Source: Bog-159 sp963738345
Lineage (GTDB): Bacteria > Acidobacteriota > Terriglobia > Bryobacterales > Bryobacteraceae
Reading direction: 5' to 3'
DNA: 64,000 nt
Assembly (NCBI GenBank): GCA_963738345.1
Contig: CAVTWI010000002.1
Coordinates: forward strand, 3,968,001-4,032,000
Shown: piece by piece, positions 16,673-26,512 of the stretch
Layout of the letters: each line of letters opens with the position of its first letter
How positions within the stretch are numbered: position 1 is the stretch's first letter
Notes under the pieces: model-generated
Database searches by the model: none
The model's input: the letters and a program-made list of their open reading frames with translations, nothing else
Told to the model about the DNA's origin: nothing
Made by a program: the position numbers and the translations under genes

Positions 16673-18745
16673 ATGGCGGAAACGGCTGCGGTAGCAAAAA
16701 CGGGTTGGAAGGCACTGGAGTTCTTCTCCAGCGAGGGCGCCGCGGAACTGGGCGTTCCCATTGCCGTGCTGGCCATCGTGATGGCCTTGATCACCCCCCT
16801 GCCTCCGTTCCTCCTGGATCTGCTGTTGGTGGTGGATATCATGATGTCGGTGATCGTGATGATGGTTGCGATGTACATCACCCACCCATCGGATTTCAAC
16901 GTCTTTCCCACCACCCTCCTGCTCTTGACTTTGTACCGCCTGGCCTTAAACGTCTCCTCGGCGCGATTGATTCTACTCGACGGAAACACCGGCACGTCGG
17001 CCGCCGGGCACGTCATCGAAGCCTTTGGCAGCTTCGTGGTAGGCGGTAACTATATTATCGGCACCGTAATTTTCCTGGTCCTTATCGCCATTCAATACGT
17101 CGTCATCAACCACGGCGCTGTACGCATCTCCGAGGTCACGGCCAGGTTTACTCTGGATGCCCTGCCCGGCAAGCAGATGTCCATCGATTCGGACCTGAGT
17201 TCCGGACTAATCGACGAAACCGAAGCACGGCGGCGGCGCAAGCAACTGGCGGCCGAAGCCGAGTTCTACGGCGCCATGGACGGCGCATCCCGCTTCACCC
17301 AGCGCGACGCAGTCGCCAGCATCTTGATCACCAGCATCAATATCATCGCCGGCTTCCTCATCGGCGTATTCCAGCACGGCATGGAGTTGCGTCACGCTTT
17401 GGAAACCTACACTGTTTTGACTATCGGCGACGGTCTGGTGACGGTGGTACCCGCACTCATGATCTCGGTCTCGGGTGCCATGGTGATTACCCGATCCGGA
17501 TCGGACGCGCGCTTAGGTACCGACTTCCGGAAGCAACTCTTCGGCAATCCGCAACCGTTACTGCTGGCGAGCGGCGTATTGATCGTGCTAGCGTGCGTCC
17601 CCGGTATGCCAGGAATTCCGTTTCTGGTGCTCGGTTTGGGTATGGGTACGGGCGCCTGGCGCATGCGCTCACATCCGGCTGCCAAGGAAGCCGCCCCGGC
17701 CATTCCAAAACCCGCTCGCGAGAACTTGGAAGGACTGCTCAAGATTGAACCCTTAGCGATCGAGGTCGGCCTGGGGCTCGTTAAAATGGTCGAGGGCGGC
17801 CAGAACTCCCCCTTGCTGAAGCGCATTTCCGGTATCCGGCGGCAGCTTGCCACCGACCTCGGGTACCTCCTGCCGCCAGTTCGGGTGGCAGACAACCTGG
17901 CGCTACGTTCGCGCGAGTATGCGGTTTCGTTGAAGGGGGCGGAGATTGCCCGCTACGAACTGCCGCAGGGCTGCCAGTTGGCCATTTCCCCGGGCCGGGG
18001 CGCGGTCGAAATCGAGGGCACCGCCACTCGCGAACCTGCCTTCGGCCTGCCTGCCTGGTGGGTTACTGACCAGCGCGCCGAACAGGCCCGCGCGGCGGGG
18101 TATACGATGGTTGATCCGGTCAGCGTGCTGGGTACGCACATTGCGGAGTTGGGTCGCCGTTATGCCTGGGAACTGTTCTCGCGCCAGGACGCCAAGAAAG
18201 TCCTGGATCTGGTGGCGATCGATCAGCCCAAGGTGGTAGAGGACCTGGTGCCCAAGCAGCTACCGCTCTCGGTGGTCCAGCGGGTCCTGCAAAACCTGCT
18301 TCGGGAACGGGTCTCGATCCGCGATACCGGTTCAATTCTGGAGGCTCTCGGCGAGGCGGCTCTTTCCACGCGCAACCTAACCTTACTGACCGAGTACGCA
18401 CGGCAGGCCATCCGGCGCACCATAGCCAAGCGCTATCTGGACCCGGCCGGCAATCTCCCCGCATACTTCCTGGACGCGTCGATCGAGCAGGCCGTGGAGT
18501 CGGCGGTGCAGCACGGCGAACAAAACAGTCATTTAGGTATGGCGCCGCAGACCATCCGCGAAATCCTCGACCGCATCCAGCGCAAAGTGGGAAATCCCGA
18601 GGGGCCCGTAGCGGCTGTAACCACTGCGGGTGCACGATATTTCCTGCGTCAAATGGTGGAGTCTAGTCTGCCCAATCTGTTCTTCCTGTCTCACAACGAG
18701 GTGCCAGCGGGAATCAAAGTTGTATCCCTGGGTGTAATTCAATAA
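16673..18745 (+). CDS. flhA: Flagellar export gate protein FlhA
   Basis: A 690-residue export-gate subunit. The N-terminal half carries about eight membrane helices and the FHIPEP-type region (NVFPTTLLLLTLYRLALNVSS; FTLDALPGKQMSIDSDLSSGLI; EAEFYGAMDGASRF). The C-terminal half is the cytoplasmic nonameric ring that docks chaperone-substrate complexes. Full family length. Confidence 0.96.
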   Translation: MAETAAVAKTGWKALEFFSSEGAAELGVPIAVLAIVMALITPLPPFLLDLLLVVDIMMSVIVMMVAMYITHPSDFNVFPTTLLLLTLYRLALNVSSARLILLDGNTGTSAAGHVIEAFGSFVVGGNYIIGTVIFLVLIAIQYVVINHGAVRISEVTARFTLDALPGKQMSIDSDLSSGLIDETEARRRRKQLAAEAEFYGAMDGASRFTQRDAVASILITSINIIAGFLIGVFQHGMELRHALETYTVLTIGDGLVTVVPALMISVSGAMVITRSGSDARLGTDFRKQLFGNPQPLLLASGVLIVLACVPGMPGIPFLVLGLGMGTGAWRMRSHPAAKEAAPAIPKPARENLEGLLKIEPLAIEVGLGLVKMVEGGQNSPLLKRISGIRRQLATDLGYLLPPVRVADNLALRSREYAVSLKGAEIARYELPQGCQLAISPGRGAVEIEGTATREPAFGLPAWWVTDQRAEQARAAGYTMVDPVSVLGTHIAELGRRYAWELFSRQDAKKVLDLVAIDQPKVVEDLVPKQLPLSVVQRVLQNLLRERVSIRDTGSILEALGEAALSTRNLTLLTEYARQAIRRTIAKRYLDPAGNLPAYFLDASIEQAVESAVQHGEQNSHLGMAPQTIREILDRIQRKVGNPEGPVAAVTTAGARYFLRQMVESSLPNLFFLSHNEVPAGIKVVSLGVIQ

Positions 18746-18774
18746 TGTTCTTCATTCAATAAATAAAGGTCAAT

Positions 18775-19878
18775 ATGCGAATCAAGTCTTTTTACGCGAG
18801 TTCGGTGGAAGGCGCGGTAGCGATGGGCCGCAGGGAAATGGGCCCGGAGGCGATGCTGGTGGAATCCCGCAGAGCGCCGCTTGAATCCCGTCACTTGGGC
18901 GAATACGAGGCGGTTTGCGCTCTGGTTCCCGAGGCGGACGCCGCGCAACCGCAGCCTTCCCCTGCCTCCGGCCCGTACGATGCTCGTCTGGCCTCCGAGA
19001 TGGCGGAGATGCGCCGGCAGCTTGATTTGATGGGAAAAACCATCACCCGTTCGGCCTGGAGCGGATCCGGGCGGCCCTCGACCAATCCTCAGGCTTCAGA
19101 ATGGCACGCCCGTCTGATGGCAAGCGACATGGAGGGTGAACTGGTCCACGAAATCCTGGATGCCGCCGAGCGACGAGCCAGTGTCGAATCGAATGGCCTC
19201 GAAGACGCCGTGTTAACCGAACTGGGTCGACGGGTCTTGGTGGACGGCTCCGTTCCGTCGCCCAGTGGACCCCGCGTAGTCGCATTAGTGGGCCCGCCAG
19301 GCGCCGGCAAAACGACCATGATCGCCAAACTGGCGGTGACCTGTGGTCTAACCCTGAAACGTTCCCTGGCGTTGGTTTCGATGGACGACTTTCGGGTCTC
19401 CGGAGCGGAACAACTTCGGACCTATGCTACGATCCTGGGCGTCGCCTTCCAGGCGTTGGATAGCGTAGGAGCCTTAGCGCAAGCCCTCGACGAGTATCAG
19501 GGGAAACGGCTGATACTGGTGGACACTCCCGGCTATGGCGCGCGCGAAATGGACCGGGCCGCGGACTTGGCCCGCTTTCTCGGCACCCGCAAGGATATTG
19601 CCACCCATTTGACATTAACGGCGTTCATGAAATCTGCCGATCTAACGCATGTGGCTGAACGCTACGAGATCTTCCATCCATCCAGCCTGTTGTTCACCAG
19701 GCTCGATGAGACCGCTTACTTCGGGACCGCATTCTCTTTGTCGGTTCGGCAAGCTAAACCCATCTCATTTTTGGGAACGGGGCAGGAGATTCCCGATGAT
19801 GTCGCGCCGGCTACTAAAGAACGGATTTTGAGCCTGCTCTGGCCGCAGACACTTAGTGCCAGGCGGCTGGCAGCGTGA
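18775..19878 (+). CDS. flhF: SRP-type GTPase FlhF
   Basis: A 367-residue GTPase of the Ffh/FtsY/FlhF group that sets flagellar position and number. A variable N-domain is followed by the NG domain: P-loop VGPPGAGKTTMIAKLA near residues 168-183, the DDFR block, DTPGYG as G3, and TRLDET near the G4 region (T-x-L/K-D). Its usual partner FlhG/FleN is not next to it; fliA follows after 17 bases. Confidence 0.92.
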   Translation: MRIKSFYASSVEGAVAMGRREMGPEAMLVESRRAPLESRHLGEYEAVCALVPEADAAQPQPSPASGPYDARLASEMAEMRRQLDLMGKTITRSAWSGSGRPSTNPQASEWHARLMASDMEGELVHEILDAAERRASVESNGLEDAVLTELGRRVLVDGSVPSPSGPRVVALVGPPGAGKTTMIAKLAVTCGLTLKRSLALVSMDDFRVSGAEQLRTYATILGVAFQALDSVGALAQALDEYQGKRLILVDTPGYGAREMDRAADLARFLGTRKDIATHLTLTAFMKSADLTHVAERYEIFHPSSLLFTRLDETAYFGTAFSLSVRQAKPISFLGTGQEIPDDVAPATKERILSLLWPQTLSARRLAA

Positions 19879-19895
19879 AAGGATTGTGAGGCGCA

Positions 19896-20660
19896 ATGTC
19901 TAACCCGTACTGCTACCCGGATACCGGAGAAGCCAGCACCGAGGAACGGGAGCGCCTTATACTCGAGCATCTGCCGCAGGTTCGGCTGATCGCACGCCGG
20001 ATTCGTGACCGTCTCCCTGAAAACGTGAGCCTCGACGACTTGGTTTCCGCCGGAATAGTCGGACTCATCGCAGCCGTGGACCAGTTCGATCCAATCCATA
20101 ACGTGAAACTGAAGACCTACGCCGAGCACAAAATTCGCGGCGCGATCCTCGACAGCCTGCGCGGACTCGATTGGGCGCCGCGGCAAAGACGCAAGAAGGC
20201 CAAGCAGATCGAGTTTGCGATTTCTCGCGCGGAACAACGTTTGCACCGCATACCCGGCGAGGACGAAATCGCCGCCGAGATGGGAGTGGATCTCGAAGAG
20301 TATCATCGCTGGCTGGTGGAAGTGCAGGGCCTTAATATCGGAAGTTTGGAATACACCTCGGAGGCAGGCGAAGGCAAGGGTCTCCTCGAATATCTGAGTG
20401 ACGACCAGGATCAACTACCGTCGCGCATGCTGGAACGTTCGCAACTCGAGGAACTGCTTTCCGAAGCCATCCGAAAGATTCCGCCGATGGAACGGACTGT
20501 ATTAGGTCTCTATTATCTTGAAGAACTGACGTTGCGTGAAATCGCCCAAGTCGTCGATTTGCACGAATCGCGCATCTCGCACTTGAAGTCGCAAGCGATT
20601 CTCCGGTTGCGCGCCGACATCGAGCGGGTCTGGCCCAATCCGGGTGGGGGGGTGGTGTGA
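19896..20660 (+). CDS. fliA: RNA polymerase sigma-28 factor FliA
   Basis: A 254-residue FliA/WhiG-type sigma factor that transcribes late flagellar genes. Region 2 shows DDLVSAGIVGLIAAVDQFDP and KLKTYAEHKIRGAILDSLRGLDW; region 4 shows ELTLREIAQVVDLHESRISHLKSQAI. Consensus FliA promoters are visible upstream of cheX, cheY-like and fliS genes in this window, which fits. Stop overlaps the next gene's GTG start. Confidence 0.95.
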   Translation: MSNPYCYPDTGEASTEERERLILEHLPQVRLIARRIRDRLPENVSLDDLVSAGIVGLIAAVDQFDPIHNVKLKTYAEHKIRGAILDSLRGLDWAPRQRRKKAKQIEFAISRAEQRLHRIPGEDEIAAEMGVDLEEYHRWLVEVQGLNIGSLEYTSEAGEGKGLLEYLSDDQDQLPSRMLERSQLEELLSEAIRKIPPMERTVLGLYYLEELTLREIAQVVDLHESRISHLKSQAILRLRADIERVWPNPGGGVV

Positions 20661-21505
20661 CCGGCAACCCAAAAGGACCTGCCCGCTGGTTCGCGGACGA
20701 ATTCACCCAAGTGCTTGGGACGGTATTGGAGTCTTTGGCGGGAGAGCGGCCTAAACTTTCCTGCACGGTGTCCGCCGGTGCCCTATCGCTCGCTGCCACT
20801 AGTAAAGACATCGTAGAAAAGCACGGCGAGATTCTCTGGTGGCAACAACGCTTTCCTTTGCCTGGGGAACCATCCACCTGGCTAGGCGCGCCCCGTAATG
20901 CCTGGGTCCAGATAGCCGGGCGTATTCTTGGCGCCGATAGTGGGGAGGACGACTCTCAGGCACGCGAAACATACCTTGAAGTCCTGCAGCAGTCTTTCGG
21001 TCTATTAGGCCGCAGCGCCAGCAGCCGGTGGAACCAGAAAGTCGATGCTACCGGAAACGAAGCGTCTGGAATGCCGGAGTCGGCGGACTTCTACACTTTG
21101 GATGTCGTGTATCCGGATGCGGCCCTTCCGCCGCTGCTAGTAGCCATCACCGGAACGCCTCAAGACCCTCCCGCAGAGGAAGAGCCCGCCCCCGCCGCTG
21201 CGGCCCCTGACCTTTTAGGCCCGGAAATCAAAATCTCAACCTCATCCCGCACTTTCAGCCTTTTAATGGATGTGGAACTGCCGGTCAGCGTTTCCTTCGG
21301 ACATGTACAACTCCCCCTGAAAGACGTCCTCAAACTCACCGCTGGATCGATCATTGAATTAAACCGGACCGTGGACGAACCGGTAGAGGTCATTGTGAAT
21401 AATTGCGTAGTGGCGCGCGGGGAAGTAGTCGTGGTCGAAGGAAATTACGGCGTGCGCATCCATGAAATCATGTCCCGCCAGGAACGCCTGGAGACCCTCC
21501 CATGA
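20657..21505 (+). CDS. Long FliN-like protein with C-terminal SpoA domain
   Basis: A 282-residue protein with an unrecognised N-terminal region (about 1-190) and a C-terminal SpoA domain (about 200-275: LPVSVSFGHVQLPLKDVLKL and GEVVVVEGNYGVRIHEI). The linker is proline/alanine-rich and acidic near residue 180. It starts with GTG inside the fliA stop. The N-terminal part lacks the CheC E-x2-N motif, so it is not an ordinary FliY. It may be an additional C-ring subunit or a regulator; the role is unknown. Confidence 0.8.
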   Translation: MTGNPKGPARWFADEFTQVLGTVLESLAGERPKLSCTVSAGALSLAATSKDIVEKHGEILWWQQRFPLPGEPSTWLGAPRNAWVQIAGRILGADSGEDDSQARETYLEVLQQSFGLLGRSASSRWNQKVDATGNEASGMPESADFYTLDVVYPDAALPPLLVAITGTPQDPPAEEEPAPAAAAPDLLGPEIKISTSSRTFSLLMDVELPVSVSFGHVQLPLKDVLKLTAGSIIELNRTVDEPVEVIVNNCVVARGEVVVVEGNYGVRIHEIMSRQERLETLP

Positions 21506-21933
21506 CCGCACTACTTTCGATTGTCTGGAACCCCGAGGCGGTAATGAACCCCCTTGTGGTAACCGCTCTGGTGGCGGCTGGTCTGGTATCGTGTCTCTTT
21601 CTGTTTGTGACCTTGAAGGGTGAGATGCGCGGCTTGCATCGGCGAGGTCAAGAACAGAAGCAGCAGATCGAAAACCTGGAAACTGCTTTGGCCGAATGCA
21701 AGCTTGCGGCCCAGACCCTGGAAACCGAACTGCGCGCAGTAGAGCAGCAGACCGGCATGCTCGTGGCGCCCGCGCCCGCGCGCTCAGGTCTCAACCTCAG
21801 TAAACGGACACAAGTTCTACGCATGCATCGCAGTGGCCAGGACAGCGCTTCTATCGCATCTGCCCTATCTGTCGCCCGCTCCGAGGTAGACCTTCTAATC
21901 AAAGTCCATCTCATCGCTCTCGAAAACCTCTAA
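21502..21933 (+). CDS. Membrane-anchored coiled-coil protein with HTH-like tail
   Basis: A 143-residue protein with one membrane helix (about 18-38), a coiled coil (about 45-85, rich in Q, E and L) and a C-terminal helix-turn-helix-like segment (about 100-140: RTQVLRMHRSGQDSASIASAL and VARSEVDLLIKVHL). This layout recalls the DUF2802/DUF6115-type proteins found at the ends of flagellar clusters. Overlaps the upstream SpoA gene by four bases. Last gene of the flagellar run; function unknown. Confidence 0.7.
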   Translation: MTALLSIVWNPEAVMNPLVVTALVAAGLVSCLFLFVTLKGEMRGLHRRGQEQKQQIENLETALAECKLAAQTLETELRAVEQQTGMLVAPAPARSGLNLSKRTQVLRMHRSGQDSASIASALSVARSEVDLLIKVHLIALENL

Positions 21934-21968
21934 GCCTCACAGTCCAGCCGTGCCGTTTGCCTCACTGC

Positions 21969-21974
21969 TATACT
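21969..21974 (+). promoter_or_regulatory. -10-like box directly before uvrA
   Basis: TATACT nine bases before the TTG start. No ribosome site is seen. Spacing suggests a leaderless or nearly leaderless mRNA. Confidence 0.4.
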
Positions 21975-21983
21975 TAAATAGGC

Positions 21984-24860
21984 TTGCAAGAATACATCCG
22001 GATCCGCGGCGCGCGGGTCCACAATCTCAAAGACATCTCGCTGTCGCTACCGCACAACCAGTTGACTGTCATCACCGGTGTGTCCGGTTCCGGCAAATCC
22101 TCGCTGGCGTTCGATACCATCTACGCCGAGGGTCAGCGCCGCTATGTCGAGTCGCTCTCGGCATATGCCCGCCAGTTCCTCGAACGCATGGAAAAACCCG
22201 CCGTCGAAGATATCGACGGCATCGCCCCCGCCATAGCCATCCGCCAGAAAAACACCACGCGCAATCCCCGTTCCACCGTGGCCACTTCGACCGAGTGTTA
22301 CGATTTCCTGCGCCTATTATTCGCACGCGTGGGCCGTACCTTCTGTCCCGAGTGCGGCACGCGTGTCGAGCGCGATACGGTGGATCAAGTAGCCCAACGC
22401 CTGGCCGCCCTTCCCCCCGGATCCCGATGGTACGCGCTGTTTCCGGTCACTGCTCCGGTCAGCGCCCCAGTCACGGGCCACCCCCATCCGGACACCCAGG
22501 CCCTGCGTGACCACCTTTTCGATCTCCGCAAGAAAGGTTTCAGCCGCCTCTTCCAAACCGGCCGCACCTTTGAATTCTCGACCCCCGAAGCGCTCCTCGA
22601 TATCGATTTTTCGAAGCCCGTGTTCGTCCTAGTCGACCGCCTGGTCATACCCGCCGAGCCCGGACCGGAACTTCGCCAGCGCCTGGTCGATACCATCGAG
22701 ACCGGTTATCGCGAAGCTGGAGAAATCATTCTCGAACCAGCGTCCGGCGCTCCCGCCGGCTCATCGCCCCTGCGCTTCAACGAAAAGTTCGCTTGCAAAA
22801 CCTGCGGCCTCACTTTTGTCGAGCCTGAACCGCGCCTGTTCAGCTTTAATAATCCCTTCGGCGCATGTCCCCGCTGCCAAGGCTTCGGCAACACCATCGA
22901 CTTCGATATGGACTTGGTGATCCCGGACAAAAGTAAAACCCTCGAAGCCGGCGCGGTGGATCCCTGGACCAAGCCCAAATACCGCTCCTGGCTGGGCAAT
23001 TTCCGCAAGACCGCCCGCAGCCAAGAGCGTGCGCCTTACCGTCCCTTTCTGCGATCTCACGGAAAAGGAGCAGGAAACCGTTTTCGCCGCCATCCGCAGT
23101 TTTTTCGACTACCTGGAAACCAAGAAGTACAAGCTTCACGTGCGCGTCTTCCTCAGCCGTTACCGCGGCTATGCGCAATGCCCCGAGTGCCGCGGCGCGC
23201 GCCTGCGTAAGGAAGCGCTGAATATCCGCGTAACCGATCGCAATATTTACGATGTCGTCCGCATGAATATCGGCGAGGCGCTGGCGTTCTTCGATACGCT
23301 GCAGCTTTCGCCGGAAGAAACCGCCATTGCGGAGAAGATCCTGGTCGAGATCCGCCAGCGGCTCAAGTTCCTCAACGATGTTGGGCTTGACTACCTGACG
23401 CTCGACCGCCTTGTCGGCGACGCTATCGGGCGGCGAGGCGCAGCGCATCCAGCTGGCCACCTGCCTGGGATCGCGCCTGGTGGGATCCTGCTACGTTCTC
23501 GACGAGCCTTCCATCGGCCTGCATGCGCGCGACACCGGGCGCCTGATCCGCATCCTGCATGAACTGCGCGAAATCGGCAATACCATCCTGGTGGTGGAGC
23601 ACGATCCCGACGTCATGCGCGCCGCCGACCACATCGTCGATCTGGGCCCGGGCGCCGGCGAGCATGGCGGCGAAATCATTTACGAGGGCTCGTATCCCGA
23701 ACTGCTGCGCGACGGGCAGTCGCTCACCGGCCGTTATTTGCGCGGCGAACTGCGGGTGGCCATCCCCAGCGTGCGGCATGCCGTCAGGCGCCGCCAACCG
23801 CCTGCGCTTCTTCGGCGCGCGCACGCATAATCTGAAGAACATCGACGTCGAGATTCCGCTCGGCGCCATGGTGGTCATCACCGGCGTCTCGGGCTCGGGC
23901 AAATCTACCCTGGTTCACGATGTCATTTACCGCTCCATGCAGGCGCTGCACAAAGCACCCGCACAGGAAAGCGAAGCGATGCCGCCCGAGACGCCAGACG
24001 CGGAAGCGCTCGAACCAGTCCTGAAGCTGATCATGCCGCAGGATTGAAGGCGCGGAAACTATCCGCGAAACCATCATGATCGATCAGTCGCCCATCGGGC
24101 GCACTCCGCGCTCCAATCCGGTCACTTACATCAAAGTGTTCGATCTGATCCGGCGCGTTGTTCGCTTCCACGCACGATGCCGAGAAACGCGGCTACACCG
24201 CGGGTCACTTTTCGTTCAACATTCCCGGCGGCCGCTGCGAAACCTGCCAGGGCGACGGCACGGTCACCGTCGAAATGCAGTTCCTCGCCGACGTCGAACT
24301 GATCTGCGAGGAATGCAAAGGCACGCGCTTCAAGAGCGGCATCCTGGACATTCGCTATAACGGCCTGAACGTGCACGAAGTGCTGCAACTTACCGTCGAT
24401 GAAGCCATCGTGTTTTTCGGCGGCCAGAAGCGGCTCACGCAGAAGCTGCAGGTGCTGGCCGACGTGGGCCTGGGATATCTGCGGCTGGGGCAATCGGCGA
24501 CTACGCTTTCCGGCGGCGAAGCGCAGCGCGTAAAACTGGCCGTCGCATCTGGCGCAGGCATCTTGCGAGGGCACTCTCTACATCTTCGACGAGCCCACCA
24601 CCGGTCTGCACTTCGACGACATCGCCAAGCTGCTGGCGGCTTTCGGACGCCTGATCGAAAACGGCGCCAGCCTCCTGATCATCGAACATAATCTGGAAGT
24701 GATTAAAGCGGCCGACTGGGTGATCGATCTGGGCCCCGAGGGGGGCGATCGCGGCGGATACGTGGTCGCCACCGGTACGCCCGCGCAGATCGCCGCAGCT
24801 CCTAATTCTTATACCGGCCAATTTCTGCAGCAAGCTCTGGCGGAAGCCGCGCACGCGTAG
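21984..24860 (+). pseudogene. uvrA: uvrA, excinuclease subunit A, broken by frameshifts
   Basis: DNA-damage recognition ATPase of nucleotide-excision repair. All parts of a normal UvrA can be pieced together: N-terminal P-loop VSGSGKSSLAFDTIYAEGQRR, zinc-finger cysteines, signature SATLSGGEAQRIQLAT, second P-loop VSGSGKSTLVHDVIY, IDQSPIGRTPRSNP, the second signature TTLSGGEAQRVKLA and the final DEPTTGLHFDDI. The frame changes six times, near 23015, 23411, 23783, 24020-24045, 24154 and 24542. Five are explained by one extra base each. No nonsense changes are seen inside the pieces. Probably sequence error or a very recent pseudogene. TTG start at 21984. Confidence 0.9.
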
Positions 24861-24863
24861 AAT
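24858..24863 (+). promoter_or_regulatory. -10-like box before the TPR gene
   Basis: TAGAAT overlapping the uvrA stop and six bases before the ATG. The bases between (AGGGAT) could also act as a ribosome site, so this example is ambiguous. Confidence 0.3.
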
Positions 24864-24869
24864 AGGGAT

Positions 24870-26081
24870 ATGTGGGCGTCGGCCGCGCTTCTGTTCTTCC
24901 TCCAAACCCCGGATTACACCGCCGAAGGAATGAAGGCGCTGGACGCCGCCAAGTACGAACAGGCCGCCGACCTGTTCGGTAAAGCCGTCGCAGCCGACCC
25001 CAAGGACTATGCCGCGCATTTTCATCTGGCGCTTTCCTATACCATGCTGAAGCGCGACGCCGAAGGCATCGCGGAATACAAGAAGGTGCTGGAATTGAAA
25101 CCAGGCCTCTACGAAGCCGAACTGAATGCGGGCATTCTGCTGATCCGCGACAAACAACCGGGCGACGCAGCCGGGTTCCTCAAACAAGCTGTGGACCAGA
25201 AACCCAAGGAATTCCGGCCGCGCCTCTATTGGGCCCAAGCCCTGCTCGATTCGGGCGACCCGGCTGCGGCGCAGGAACAATACCATGCCGCGCTGGAACT
25301 AAATGCCAAGTCCGCTGGCGCCGAGTTGGGCTTGGCACACGCCCTGGTGAAGCAGGATAAGATTGCGGACGCCGTGCCTCATTTTCGCACCGCCGCGCAA
25401 CTCGATCCGGCCTATCGCGATAACCTATTGGAACTCGCCGGCATTTACGAGAAGAACCACCAGAACGCCGAAGCCATCGCCATCTATCAGGAGTTCCCTG
25501 AAAATGCGGCGGCCCAGGAACATGTCGGGCAGATGCTGCTGGCAGGCAAACAATCGGCGGACGCCATCGCCCCGCTCGAAGCGGCCATGAAAAAAGATCC
25601 CACCCCGGCCAACCGCTTGGCACTCGCCACCGCTTACTTATTTGAAAAACAGTTCGCGAAGGCGCTGCCCCTGCTGGGCGAATCCGTTGCCGCCGACCCA
25701 GCCAACTATGACCTGCATATGATGTATGGCCGCGGCTTGCGCGATGCGAAGCAATACGATCCAGCGGCGCACCAGTTCTTGCAGGCCACCAAGCTTAAAC
25801 CCGATTCCCGCGAAGCATGGAATGAACTGGCGGGCATGTTATATATGCTGGAGAAATTTCCCGAGTCGCTTGGCGCGCTCGATCGCGCCCACCAACTAGG
25901 CGACGATACCCCGGCGAACTATTACTTCCACGCCATCACTTACGATAAGTTGCGCGCCCTGAAGCCGGCCCTCGATTATTACCGGCAATTCCTGGCCCGC
26001 AGCACCGGTCAGTTCCCGGACGAAGAGTGGAAAGCGCGCCAGCGTGCCAAACTGCTCGATAGGGAGTTGAACAAAAAGTGA
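24870..26081 (+). CDS. Exported TPR-repeat protein
   Basis: A 403-residue protein with a short hydrophobic N-terminus (about 1-12), probably an export signal, and about ten TPR units. Clear examples are YEQAADLFGKAVAADPKDYA, AHFHLALSYTMLKRDAEGIA and ESLGALDRAHQL. Probably a periplasmic scaffold for protein complexes. It overlaps the next gene by four bases (GTGA) and that gene overlaps the third (ATGA), so the three are translationally coupled. Partner unknown. Confidence 0.8.
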   Translation: MWASAALLFFLQTPDYTAEGMKALDAAKYEQAADLFGKAVAADPKDYAAHFHLALSYTMLKRDAEGIAEYKKVLELKPGLYEAELNAGILLIRDKQPGDAAGFLKQAVDQKPKEFRPRLYWAQALLDSGDPAAAQEQYHAALELNAKSAGAELGLAHALVKQDKIADAVPHFRTAAQLDPAYRDNLLELAGIYEKNHQNAEAIAIYQEFPENAAAQEHVGQMLLAGKQSADAIAPLEAAMKKDPTPANRLALATAYLFEKQFAKALPLLGESVAADPANYDLHMMYGRGLRDAKQYDPAAHQFLQATKLKPDSREAWNELAGMLYMLEKFPESLGALDRAHQLGDDTPANYYFHAITYDKLRALKPALDYYRQFLARSTGQFPDEEWKARQRAKLLDRELNKK

Positions 26082-26512
26082 TCACGCGCCTGATACTCGC
26101 TACTCTGCTCTTGGGCGGTCTTCTGCGCGCCGACCTCCAGCAAGCCAAGGCTGAACCGAACCTCGGCAAGCGTTCAGCCCTGGCGCTCGATAACGCTTCC
26201 GACGCCTTGGCGAAAGCCCGCGAAGCTTATTCCAAAGGCCTGAATGCGGAAGTCGAGAGTCTGGCAAAGGAAATCGTGGAATCCGTCGACCTGGCGGCGG
26301 CGTCGCTCCATGAGACGGGCAAGAATCCGCGCAAGAATCCCAAATGGTTTAAGCGCGCCGAAGGTTCCACGCGCGACTTGCTGCGCCGCTTGGACGGATT
26401 TCAGCAGTCCATGGATCTGTCCGACCGTCCGCTGCTTGACGCAGCCAAAGCCAAGGTCCAGCAAGTACACGAAGATCTGCTCCTGGGAGTTTTGGAGGGA
26501 AAAGAAAAATGA
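26078..26512 (+). CDS. Small exported helical protein
   Basis: A 144-residue protein starting at a GTG inside the TPR gene stop. A signal peptide (about 1-15) is followed by an all-helical, lysine-rich domain with no recognised family. The pattern of charged helices resembles the third gene of the operon. I do not recognise a function; the coupling suggests it works with the TPR protein. Confidence 0.7.
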   Translation: MITRLILATLLLGGLLRADLQQAKAEPNLGKRSALALDNASDALAKAREAYSKGLNAEVESLAKEIVESVDLAAASLHETGKNPRKNPKWFKRAEGSTRDLLRRLDGFQQSMDLSDRPLLDAAKAKVQQVHEDLLLGVLEGKEK

